Shown piece after piece: positions 1 to 6,447 of a stretch of 46,304 nucleotides of DNA (position 1 is the first letter of the stretch; each line of letters starts with the position of its first letter). The DNA is taken from NCBI GenBank assembly GCA_018715175.1, contig DVME01000026.1, forward strand, positions 1 to 46,304, read 5' to 3'. The notes beneath the pieces were generated by a model. It worked only from the letters and a program-made list of their open reading frames with translations, was not told where the DNA came from and did not search any database. The DNA comes from Candidatus Limiplasma stercoravium. Its GTDB lineage: Bacteria > Bacillota > Clostridia > Christensenellales > Aristaeellaceae. Position numbers and translations under genes: made by a program.

Positions 1-54
1 CACTTCCTTTTCGCGCTCGACGAAGTTCATGTCCGTGGATACTTTGCGGTACAT
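1..54 (-). CDS. ileS: Isoleucyl-tRNA synthetase, N-terminal 18 codons only
   Basis: Only the first 18 codons lie in the window; the gene runs off the left edge. They read MYRKVSTDMNFVEREKEV, which matches the usual opening of Firmicute isoleucyl-tRNA synthetases (MYKKVxTxxNFVEREKEV). The enzyme charges tRNA-Ile in the cytoplasm. The start is the ATG complementary to 52-54, with AAAGGAGG about 10 nt upstream. The identification is supported independently by the T-box leader directly upstream, a riboswitch class that commonly controls aminoacyl-tRNA synthetase genes. With so few residues the assignment rests on the N-terminal signature plus the leader. Confidence 0.82.
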   Translation of the reverse strand, partial: MYRKVSTDMNFVEREKEV

Positions 55-357
55 TGGGTCCGTGCCTCCTTTGGGATGTGTGGGGGAATTCGGGGCATGA
101 AAAAACCGCCCCGCGCAACGGGACGGAAAAACGCTTTTCCGCGGTACCACCCATTTTGACGGCATGCCGCCGTCCGCTCATGGCCGGCATGCACCGGCCG
201 GCCCTGTCACGGGAGCGCCCGACCCGTCTTACCGCGCAAAGCGCCGTCAGACGGATGGCTCCGGGGTGATCCGACGCGGGTACACGGCGCCCGGCTCGCA
301 CCATGTCCGGGTTCGCTTGGCCGTGAGATGGGCGCGTCCGTCCCCATCGTAGCCGTT
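55..357 (-). promoter_or_regulatory. T-box leader (tRNA-Ile-sensing riboswitch) of ileS
   Basis: On the minus strand the leader carries the conserved T-box core TGGGTGGTACCGCG (complement of about 140-153). It is followed by a terminator hairpin, CCGTCCCG/CGGGGCGG, ending in a T run (complement of about 98-128). In T-box leaders, uncharged cognate tRNA pairs with the T-box bulge and stabilises an antiterminator, so the gene is read only when the amino acid is short. A plausible Ile specifier (ATC in GGATCACC, complement of about 265-275) lies in the 5' half. The specifier is inferred, since the stem I fold was not computed. Confidence 0.88.
98..128 (-). terminator. Intrinsic terminator inside the ileS T-box leader
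   Basis: The minus-strand stem CCGTCCCG pairs with CGGGGCGG and is followed by six T residues, immediately downstream of the T-box core. This is the regulated terminator that competes with the antiterminator. Confidence 0.8.
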
Positions 358-363
358 GGAGGA

Positions 364-392
364 ATGATAGCACAGATTTTCGGGTTTGTAAA
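364..392 (-). promoter_or_regulatory. Sigma-A promoter of ileS
   Basis: Minus strand: -35 TTTACA (complement of 387-392), a 17-nt spacer and -10 TATCAT (complement of 364-369). Transcription would begin near 357, giving a leader of about 300 nt, the usual size for a T-box. Confidence 0.75.
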
Positions 393-397
393 GGGGG

Positions 398-419
398 GGC
401 GCGCCGCATCAGGCGCGCC
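398..419. repeat. Inverted repeat GGCGCGCC spanning the acetyltransferase stop codon
   Basis: Two copies of the 8-bp palindrome GGCGCGCC (398-405 and 412-419) flank a 6-nt loop and can form a strong hairpin over the stop codon of the GNAT gene. No T run follows directly on the minus strand, so a role as a terminator is only possible. Confidence 0.4.
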
Positions 420-861
420 GAAAAACGAGGCGGTGGACGGTCACGCGAAACGCTTCGTTGCCCGGCATTTGCCCGCTGACGGTCTCCTGAAGGACAAATC
501 CGGCTTTTCGGTACGCCGCCAGCGCAGGCTCGTTGCCGCGCAGAACTTCAACGGTCACATCGCCATTGATCTGGGAGAGCGCGTAATCGATCAGCGCGCT
601 GCCCACGCCCTTGCGCCGCTTGTCAGGGGCGACGTACAGCCAGGCCAGCTCGTCCTCCGAAAAGGCGGCAAAGCCCGCCGTTTGCCCGTCCTCCTGGGCT
701 ACAACCACACGATAGTCGAATAAACCTTCGTTTGAGGCCGCTTGCGCCAGGGGAACAAAGGCGTCGTCCAGGCCGGCCAGCCGCAGCTCGTCCTTGCGTG
801 CGGCGTCGTGAATGCCCTCCACCGCCGGCCAGTCGCTGGGTTGATAAGCTCTGATTTGCAT
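409..861 (-). CDS. GNAT-family N-acetyltransferase
   Basis: This 150-residue protein is a single-domain GNAT acetyltransferase, which moves the acetyl group of acetyl-CoA to an amine. The acetyl-CoA pyrophosphate loop is visible as RRKGVGSAL (residues 82-90), preceded by the beta-4 strand LAWLYVAPD. The C-terminal GNAT signature NEPALAAYRKAGF follows at residues 110-122. The length is normal for the family. The ATG start is preceded by AAAGGAG at a good distance, and a promoter lies just upstream. It is transcribed alone, toward ileS. The substrate cannot be told from sequence; single-domain proteins of this type act on amino acids, small amines, antibiotics or protein N-termini. Confidence 0.88.
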   Translation of the reverse strand: MQIRAYQPSDWPAVEGIHDAARKDELRLAGLDDAFVPLAQAASNEGLFDYRVVVAQEDGQTAGFAAFSEDELAWLYVAPDKRRKGVGSALIDYALSQINGDVTVEVLRGNEPALAAYRKAGFVLQETVSGQMPGNEAFRVTVHRLVFRRA

Positions 862-891
862 GATAACACTCCTTTGGGCAGGGATGATTAA

Positions 892-920
892 ATTATATCA
901 CACGGAAGAGGTCGTCGGAA
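892..920 (-). promoter_or_regulatory. Promoter of the GNAT acetyltransferase gene
   Basis: Minus strand: perfect -10 TATAAT (complement of 892-897) and a weak -35 TTCCGA (complement of 915-920) with a 17-nt spacer, about 30 nt ahead of the start codon. Confidence 0.55.
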
Positions 921-938
921 ATTTTACGCAAAAAAACA

Positions 939-967
939 TTGACAAACCGGCGTTAATGATGTATGAT
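939..967 (+). promoter_or_regulatory. Promoter of the tRNA-Met pair
   Basis: Consensus -35 TTGACA (939-944), 17-nt spacer and -10 TATGAT (962-967), ending 27 nt before the first tRNA. This is near-perfect sigma-A spacing, as expected for a strongly expressed stable RNA unit. Confidence 0.85.
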
Positions 968-994
968 ATCCAATGTCGCACGAGCGACGGGCGT

Positions 995-1071
<77 letters not shown>

Positions 1072-1079
1072 TTTTTTAT

Positions 1080-1156
1080 GGCGGCGTAGCTCAGTTGGCC
1101 AGAGCATTCGGTTCATACCCGGAGTGTCACTGGTTCGAATCCAGTCGCCGCTACCA
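1080..1156 (+). tRNA. Elongator tRNA-Met (anticodon CAT)
   Basis: A 77-nt cloverleaf with encoded CCA, anticodon CAT at 1114-1116 and a regular G1-C72 acceptor pair. The acceptor and D arm (GGCGGCGTAGCTCAG) and the CGGTTCATACCCG anticodon arm resemble the Bacillus elongator tRNA-Met and not the lysidine-modified tRNA-Ile2, which also reads CAT in DNA. It follows the initiator tRNA by 8 nt and shares its transcript. Confidence 0.93.
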
Positions 1157-1158
1157 CG

Positions 1159-1189
1159 GCTCGGAAACCTCGCGTTTCCGAGCTTTTTT
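1159..1189 (+). terminator. Intrinsic terminator of the tRNA unit
   Basis: A 9-bp stem GCTCGGAAA/TTTCCGAGC (1159-1167 and 1175-1183) with a 7-nt loop is followed by six T residues, only 3 nt after the second tRNA. Confidence 0.92.
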
Positions 1190-1298
1190 GTGTTATTGCC
1201 CCGCATGGGCAATTGGGATATCATACTCTATACAATGATAAAAGGGCTAGGCCGGCGTGTCGCAAAGCGCATTTGTGGCCCGGCATCGTTTATGCTGA

Positions 1299-1643
1299 CG
1301 CATTTACAGAATCGCCAGCGAACTGACGCTCAACGTCCGTCTCACGCCTGAAAACCAGGTGCTCTCCGCCGAGTCCACGCGGTGGAGCTTCGTTCCTACA
1401 TGGAGGGAACGGCGCCGCATCGGAGTGCTGACCGCCAGCATCTGCGGGTTGACGGGCCTAGTGGAAAAGGGCGGTCTGGAGCCTTTTCGCGCCTTTCTGC
1501 GCCAGTATACCCAAGGATGAAGCGATCGCGTTGCCGTGCCGGTACCGGTCGAGGCCACCGTGCGCCGCCATCACGGGCGTATGGTCACGGAAAACCATTT
1601 GTTCAGCGTTAACCTCCTGCTCAACCTTCAGCCTTCCTCATAG
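1299..1643 (+). pseudogene. Possible gene remnant with an in-frame TGA
   Basis: This stretch lies in the 438-bp gap between the tRNA terminator and the LacI gene (1190-1627), which holds no intact gene. One plus-strand frame is open from 1299 to a TGA at 1518-1520, and the same frame continues to TAG at 1641-1643. The text looks coding (for example VEKGGLEPFRAFLRQYTQG, stop, then a segment containing VPVPVEATVRRHHGRM and ENHLFSVNLLLN). No ATG with a ribosome-binding site begins it, and another stop lies just upstream at 1296. It overlaps the end of the LacI gene by 16 bp. I do not recognise the family. It may be the C-terminal remains of a degraded gene or simply GC-rich open frame. Confidence 0.3.
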
Positions 1644-2638
1644 CGGCGCACGCTGCTGCGCTCCACCAGCCATACCCCCAAAAGCGTCCGTTCAGGCGGG
1701 AGGTCTTTTTGGCGGATGTGGCGCATGAGCATGTCCACGACCAGCTTGGCCTTTTGGTTGATATCCTGTGCCAGCGTGCTCAGCGGCGGATGGGTCAGCT
1801 CAGCCAAGGGCAAGTTATCAAAGCCCAGCACCGAAACATCCTCGGGGACGCGGTAGCCCAGAAGATGCAGCGCCTGTACCAGTTGCGCGGCCACGCGGTC
1901 GGAGGTGCAAAAAATGGCGCTGGGCGCGTCGCGGCGCATGAGTTCTTGCAGGGTCTGCGGGTTGTAGATATTGGCCGGGGTGGGAATGACGCATTGATCC
2001 GGCAGGGTAATGCCGCGGTCGGCCAATTCAGCGCGGAATCCCAAGAGCCGGTGCTGGTCAACCTCGCTTTCTTCGATGCTGTTGGCCACAAACGCCATGC
2101 GGCGGTGGCCCATGCCGGCCAGGTACTCCGCAGCCATCTGACCTCCGGCCTCATCGTCCACACCCACGTGATTAATGCCAGGAATGCGGAAATAGCAATC
2201 GGTAAACACCGTGGGCATGGTGGTCAAGGATTTGATGTTTTTCAGATGCCGCGAATAGGCGCCGCTGAAAATAGCGCCTGCGACGTTCCAACCCCGCAGG
2301 TCGCCTTCCACGTCGCGGTAGTCGTCGGTGTATCGAATAAGCGGGAAATAGCCGTTTTTGTATAATTCCACGGTCAGGGCGCCCACGTATTCGGCCGTGT
2401 AGGGATTGCGAAAGATATTCTCGTTTTCGATGGCCTGCACGATCACGGCGATGATGCGGGATTCGCGCTGCGCCAGCGAACGCGCCGCCTGATTGGGCAC
2501 ATATCCCGACTGACGGATAAGGCTTTGAATGCGCTCCACAGTATCAGACGAGACGCGATGATAATTGCCGTTGACGACATTGGACACGGTGGTCAGGCTC
2601 ACCCCTGCCGCCTGCGCGATTTCTTTAAGCGTTGCCAT
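1628..2638 (-). CDS. LacI/GalR-family transcriptional repressor of the alpha-glucoside operon
   Basis: A 336-residue DNA-binding regulator. Residues 2-23 (ATLKEIAQAAGVSLTTVSNVVNG) form the LacI helix-turn-helix and start of the hinge, followed by the usual SDTVERIQSLIRQSGYVPN segment. The rest is a periplasmic-binding-protein-like effector domain with the C-terminal signature SVLGFDNLPLAELTHPPLSTL. The start chosen is ATG at the complement of 2636-2638, with AGGTG upstream. An ATG 11 codons further up is less likely because the family begins at MATLKEIA. It diverges from the sugar importer and glycosidase operon, and two matching palindromes lie between them, so control of that operon and of itself is the natural inference. 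The effector is likely a gluco-oligosaccharide or its breakdown product. Confidence 0.93.
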   Translation of the reverse strand: MATLKEIAQAAGVSLTTVSNVVNGNYHRVSSDTVERIQSLIRQSGYVPNQAARSLAQRESRIIAVIVQAIENENIFRNPYTAEYVGALTVELYKNGYFPLIRYTDDYRDVEGDLRGWNVAGAIFSGAYSRHLKNIKSLTTMPTVFTDCYFRIPGINHVGVDDEAGGQMAAEYLAGMGHRRMAFVANSIEESEVDQHRLLGFRAELADRGITLPDQCVIPTPANIYNPQTLQELMRRDAPSAIFCTSDRVAAQLVQALHLLGYRVPEDVSVLGFDNLPLAELTHPPLSTLAQDINQKAKLVVDMLMRHIRQKDLPPERTLLGVWLVERSSVRRYEEG

Positions 2639-2670
2639 ACGGTTCACCTCACCATATGCTTGTAGAAACA

Positions 2671-2700
2671 ACTATATCATAAAGCAAGAGAAAAAAGCAA
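2671..2700 (-). promoter_or_regulatory. Promoter of the LacI-family gene
   Basis: Minus strand: -35 TTGCTT (complement of 2695-2700), 18-nt spacer and -10 TATAGT (complement of 2671-2676). The operator-like palindrome at 2711-2724 sits 11 bp upstream of the -35. Confidence 0.5.
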
Positions 2701-2710
2701 TCTATTTTAG

Positions 2711-2724
2711 GTGAAGCGCTTTAC
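2711..2724. promoter_or_regulatory. LacI-type operator, auxiliary copy
   Basis: GTGAAGCGCTTTAC is symmetrical at 12 of 14 positions around the centre AAGCGCTT. It matches the copy at 2885-2898 at 11 of 14 positions, including the AGCGCT core. CG-centred 14-bp palindromes are the usual LacI-family operators. It lies just upstream of the repressor's own promoter, centre to centre 174 bp from the second site. Confidence 0.7.
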
Positions 2725-2847
2725 GTTTGTTTTGATTTTTTGGCCTTGCCAAATATATGATTGGATTGAAGTTGCCATAGGCCTTTTCTTTTTAGGCTCT
2801 AATTTTGTTGTATTTCTAAAAATCAATAAAGATTTTTTGGTAATCTA

Positions 2848-2876
2848 TTGACAGACACTTGTGAACGTGATATAGT
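2848..2876 (+). promoter_or_regulatory. Promoter of the alpha-glucoside operon
   Basis: Perfect -35 TTGACA (2848-2853), 17-nt spacer and -10 TATAGT (2871-2876). The predicted start is near 2883, immediately before the operator at 2885-2898. Confidence 0.88.
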
Positions 2877-2884
2877 CTGCTTAG

Positions 2885-2898
2885 GTTAAGCGCTAAAC
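2885..2898. promoter_or_regulatory. LacI-type operator at the transcription start of the operon
   Basis: GTTAAGCGCTAAAC is symmetrical at 12 of 14 positions. It would cover about +2 to +15 of the transcript from the TTGACA/TATAGT promoter, so a bound repressor would block initiation. Confidence 0.78.
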
Positions 2899-2919
2899 TT
2901 TCATAAAGGAGCGTTCCAC

Positions 2920-3858
2920 ATGATGCGACTCAGTACCCCTCCCCGGTACAAAACGGCTGTCCAGCGCATCGCGCGAAACTGGGGGCTCTACCTGCTCCTG
3001 CTTCCTTCCTTTGTACTGCTAATCATCTTTGCTTACAAACCCATGTACGGCATCATCATTGCCTTCAAGGACTACAAAAACTCCTTGGGCATCCTGGGCA
3101 GCCCTTGGAGCGAACCCCTGTTTCGCAATTTCACACGATTCTTCAGCTCTTATCAATGCGAAAACACCATTCGAAATACTGTGTGGCTCAGCCTTTACAG
3201 CATGCTGGCGGGCTTTCCCCTGCCCATCATCCTGGCGTTGATGATTAACCAAATCGGCGCCAAGCGCTTTCGCAAGGGATTCCAAACCGTACTCTACCTG
3301 CCGCATTTCATCTCCACGGTCGTTATGGTGGGTCTGCTGCTCATCTGGCTTTCTCCCTCCCGCGGTCTCATTGGCGCCATTTACAACGCCTTTGGCAAAG
3401 AGGCGCCCAACCTAATGGGAAGCGCCACCGCCTTTCCCAGTCTCTACGTTTGGTCTGACGTGTGGCAGCACGCGGGCTGGGATTCCATCATCTTCTTGGC
3501 TGCTCTCTCCTCTGTGGATCCAACGCTTTACGAAGCCGCTACCGTCGACGGAGCCACCCGGTGGCAAAAGTTGGTATATATTGACTTTTTTCTGCTCTTG
3601 CCCACCGCTTGCATCATGCTGGTTTTGCGTGCGGGAAACCTGATGAACGTCGGCTTCGAAAAGGTCTTTCTGATGCAAAACGACCTCAACATGCACACCA
3701 GCGAGGTCATCGCCACCTACGTCTACAAAATGGGCCTGCGCAACAGCCAGTACTCCGTCTCCACCGCAGTCAACCTGTTTAACAACGTAATTAACTTCGT
3801 GTTGCTCATCCTGGTTAACGGCATCACCAAAAAGCTGGGCAACACCAGCCTGTGGTAA
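2920..3858 (+). CDS. Sugar ABC transporter permease, LplB family
   Basis: A 312-residue inner-membrane permease of the CUT1 carbohydrate importers, LplB-like. Hydrophobic segments are visible from residue 22 (GLYLLLLPSFVLLIIFAY) to the C terminus. The cytoplasmic EAA loop that docks the ATPase is at about 205-228 (EAATVDGATRWQKLVYI, then LLLP). KPMYGIIIAFKDY near residue 40 is typical of LplB proteins. The ATG follows AAAGGAG by 9 nt, and the gene is first in the operon, just after promoter and operator. It pairs with the next permease, 13 bp downstream. No ATPase gene is present in the window, so the importer probably borrows a shared MsmK/UgpC-type ATPase encoded elsewhere. Confidence 0.93.
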   Translation: MMRLSTPPRYKTAVQRIARNWGLYLLLLPSFVLLIIFAYKPMYGIIIAFKDYKNSLGILGSPWSEPLFRNFTRFFSSYQCENTIRNTVWLSLYSMLAGFPLPIILALMINQIGAKRFRKGFQTVLYLPHFISTVVMVGLLLIWLSPSRGLIGAIYNAFGKEAPNLMGSATAFPSLYVWSDVWQHAGWDSIIFLAALSSVDPTLYEAATVDGATRWQKLVYIDFFLLLPTACIMLVLRAGNLMNVGFEKVFLMQNDLNMHTSEVIATYVYKMGLRNSQYSVSTAVNLFNNVINFVLLILVNGITKKLGNTSLW

Positions 3859-3871
3859 GGAGGAAGCCGAC

Positions 3872-4771
3872 ATGATCCGCACGCATCACCGCATCCACCG
3901 CCAGGCCAGCGACGCCGTGTTCGACACCGTTCTTTATGCCATTTGCGGTCTGCTCCTGCTCGTGATTCTCTATCCGCTGTGGTTCATCATCATCGCCTCC
4001 TTTTCCGATCCTTCCGCCGTGGCCGGCGGACACGTATGGCTCTGGCCGGTGAGCTTTACCCTGGACGGCTACGACGAATTGCTGCGCCAGGCCGAAGTGT
4101 GGATTGGCTACCGCAATACCATTGCCTACACGCTGCTGGGAACCCTTTTCGGCCTCGTTGTCAACATTTCTGCCGCTTTCGTCCTCTCCCGCCGCGACCT
4201 CTGGGGCCGCCGGCTGCTGATGAGCCTTTACGTCTTTACCATGTTTTTCTCCGGCGGCCTAATCCCCATTTTCCTCACCGTTCAGGAAATGGGCTTTTAC
4301 AACAATTTCTGGGTGATGATTATTCCCTTCTCCGTCAGCGCCTACAACATCATCGTAGCGCGCACCTTCTTTGAAACCAGCCTCCCGCCAGACCTTTGGG
4401 ACGCCGCCCAAATCGACGGCTGCGGAAACCTGCGCTTCTTCTTTACCATGGCGCTGCCCTTGTCCAAGGCGGTCATTTCCGTGATCGCGCTTTGGACTGC
4501 CGTAGGACAATGGAATTCTTACTTCAATGCCCTGATCTACATCCGTGACGACAGCCTCTATCCCCTTCAGCTTATCATGCGCAACATCCTCATCACCAAC
4601 CAGAACTTCGCTGCCCTGGGCACCGGGGAGGCCGCCATGATTGCCATGCGCCGCGCCAACCTCGTGCGCTATTCCATGATTATCATCGCTACCGTTCCCA
4701 TTATGTGCGTGTATCCCTTCATTCAAAAGCACTTTGATCAAGGCGTAATGATCGGCGCCGTCAAAGGATGA
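3872..4771 (+). CDS. Sugar ABC transporter permease, YtcP family
   Basis: A 299-residue second permease of the CUT1 importer, the usual partner of LplB-type subunits. The first membrane segment is at about 23-44 (AICGLLLLVILYPLWFIII). The EAA loop is at about 177-196 (WDAAQIDGCGNLRFFFTMALP). The protein ends with HFDQGVMIGAVKG, the typical YtcP/LplC tail. The ATG is preceded by AAGGAGG at 5-10 nt, right after the lplB-like stop, so the two genes are translated from one message. Together the permeases form the membrane channel for the oligosaccharide delivered by the binding protein encoded next. Confidence 0.93.
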   Translation: MIRTHHRIHRQASDAVFDTVLYAICGLLLLVILYPLWFIIIASFSDPSAVAGGHVWLWPVSFTLDGYDELLRQAEVWIGYRNTIAYTLLGTLFGLVVNISAAFVLSRRDLWGRRLLMSLYVFTMFFSGGLIPIFLTVQEMGFYNNFWVMIIPFSVSAYNIIVARTFFETSLPPDLWDAAQIDGCGNLRFFFTMALPLSKAVISVIALWTAVGQWNSYFNALIYIRDDSLYPLQLIMRNILITNQNFAALGTGEAAMIAMRRANLVRYSMIIIATVPIMCVYPFIQKHFDQGVMIGAVKG

Positions 4772-4830
4772 AGGAGGCGTAACCAAGCGGCCGTGGAGCC
4801 GTTTAGGATATTGTTTAAGGAGGTAGAACC

Positions 4831-6366
4831 ATGAAAAAAACCCTGTCCCTTCTGCTCGCGCTGGCTTTGCTGCTACCCTGTGTTGCGGCGATTGCCGAGG
4901 AGCCGGCCACCTTCAGCGTGTTGACCATGCGCTGGAGCGATATGGGCGATTCCTTTGTGGACAACCCGTTCCTGGTGAGCCTGGAAGAAGAGATGAATAT
5001 CGACGTGGATTGGCAGATTGTTTCCTCCAACGACTGGAGTGATCAAAAGCCCATCCTTCTGGCCGGAGGCGTGGACACCCTGCCCGACGTAGTGCTGGGC
5101 TTCCAGACCTTCAATGAGTCCGACATCGTCAACAACGTCGAGTATTTTATCCCCTTGGAGGATCTCATCGAGGAAAACATGCCCAACCTGACCAAGGCCT
5201 TTGAGGAAATGCCCGCGCTGAAGGCTATCGCCACCTCTGCGGATGGACACATTTACTCCCTGCCTTCGCGCATGCCCAAGCGTCCCGTGGCCTGCAACGT
5301 CCCCGTCATCAACATGAAATGGCTGGAGAACCTTGGCCTGGAGGTGCCCACCACCATTGACGAGCTTGAAGCCGTCCTCCTGGCCTTCAAGGAGCAGGAC
5401 GCCAACGGCAACGGCGACCCCAACGATGAGATTCCCTTCACCGGCATCGGCCTGGGCATGGACTTCCTCACGCCCTTTGGCATGACCGACGTCTACGGCA
5501 CGCGCTACCTGGTCAATGACGACGGCACCGTGCGCTACGCCTATACCACCGAAGAGTACAAAGAGGGCATCAAGTGGGCGCATAAGCTCTATGCGCAGGG
5601 CCTCATCGACAACGAGACCTTCACCCAGGATCAGGTTATCCGCGACGCCAAGTGCGACGATCCCGAGATTGCCCGCGTTGGTTTTGCCTACGCCTGGAGC
5701 TACGATGCCATCTTCCGCCGCTGGATGGACGAGTACGCGGTTATCGAACCCATCGCCGGTCCCGACGGCGTGCGTTACCAGCAAGGTGACGTAAACGGCC
5801 TGTACTCCCTGAAGTCCAACCAGCTGGCCATCACCGTCGCCTGTGAGGATCCCGCCTTGGTGCTGAAATGGGCTGACAAGTTCTACACCGGCGAGGCCAG
5901 CATTCAGAACTTCTGGGGCGGCATTGGCGAAGTCATTACCGCCAACGAGGACGGCACCTATACCCTGAACAATCCGCCCGAGGGCATCAGCGCGGACTCC
6001 TGGTACTGGGATCGCTCGCTGCGCGACTTTGGGCCCAAGTATTCCTCCATTGAGTTTGACGAGAAAATCGTGCTGGATCCCACGCAGGGTGACGGCCTGA
6101 AGGTGGCCATGGACGAAAAGACCGCCCAGTATGTGCGCCCGTGCTTCCCGGAGATCAACTATACCGCAGAGGAGTATAACGAGCTTTCCTTCCTCCAGGC
6201 CGACATTGATACCTACGTGGATACCATGCGGGCCAAGTGGGTCACAGAAGGCGGCATCGACGAGGAGTGGGACAACTATTGCGCCCAACTGGAAGCCATG
6301 GGCCTGTCGGAGATGAACGCCATCTACGAAGGCGCCTACGCCCGTTACCTGGAAGCGCAGAACTAA
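4831..6366 (+). CDS. Extracellular sugar-binding protein of the ABC importer
   Basis: A 511-residue secreted solute-binding protein, the receptor that captures the sugar outside the cell and passes it to the two permeases. It starts with a clear signal peptide (MKKTLSLLLALALLLPCVAAIA, likely cut after residue 22). The mature part has the family layout, with the VDTLPDVVLG segment near residue 80 and aromatic-rich sugar-site regions in the C-terminal half (for example WYWDRSLRDFGPKYSS). The ribosome-binding site AAGGAGG is strong. Most Gram-positive binding proteins are lipoproteins. Here Cys17 sits in LLPC, a poor lipobox, so anchoring is doubtful. A large stem-loop directly after the stop codon may let this gene be expressed above the enzymes downstream. 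Confidence 0.92.
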   Translation: MKKTLSLLLALALLLPCVAAIAEEPATFSVLTMRWSDMGDSFVDNPFLVSLEEEMNIDVDWQIVSSNDWSDQKPILLAGGVDTLPDVVLGFQTFNESDIVNNVEYFIPLEDLIEENMPNLTKAFEEMPALKAIATSADGHIYSLPSRMPKRPVACNVPVINMKWLENLGLEVPTTIDELEAVLLAFKEQDANGNGDPNDEIPFTGIGLGMDFLTPFGMTDVYGTRYLVNDDGTVRYAYTTEEYKEGIKWAHKLYAQGLIDNETFTQDQVIRDAKCDDPEIARVGFAYAWSYDAIFRRWMDEYAVIEPIAGPDGVRYQQGDVNGLYSLKSNQLAITVACEDPALVLKWADKFYTGEASIQNFWGGIGEVITANEDGTYTLNNPPEGISADSWYWDRSLRDFGPKYSSIEFDEKIVLDPTQGDGLKVAMDEKTAQYVRPCFPEINYTAEEYNELSFLQADIDTYVDTMRAKWVTEGGIDEEWDNYCAQLEAMGLSEMNAIYEGAYARYLEAQN

Positions 6367-6380
6367 ACGCGCCGCCAACG

Positions 6381-6416
6381 GCGGGGGCAGATGGGCAGCC
6401 ATTTGCCCCCGCTTTT
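6381..6416 (+). terminator. Stem-loop between binding-protein and GH31 genes
   Basis: Positions 6381-6394 pair with 6399-6412 in a 14-bp stem (one G-T pair) closed by a GCAG loop and followed by TTTT. It starts 14 nt after the binding-protein stop and lies within the operon, so it probably acts as a partial terminator or as a 3' stabiliser that raises binding-protein expression relative to the enzymes. Confidence 0.75.
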
Positions 6417-6447
6417 GCAACTTTCAACCGAAAGGAGTCGTGCCGCG

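Noticed and set aside
4873..6420. A 515-residue minus-strand open frame opposite the sugar-binding protein gene.
   Set aside because: A shadow frame produced by GC-rich codon bias; it lacks a ribosome-binding site and any family motif, while the plus strand has a clear signal peptide and family features.
6391..6447. An upstream ATG that would lengthen the first GH31 protein by 19 residues.
   Set aside because: It lies inside the stem-loop at 6381-6412 and has no ribosome-binding site; ATG 6448 has AAAGGAG.
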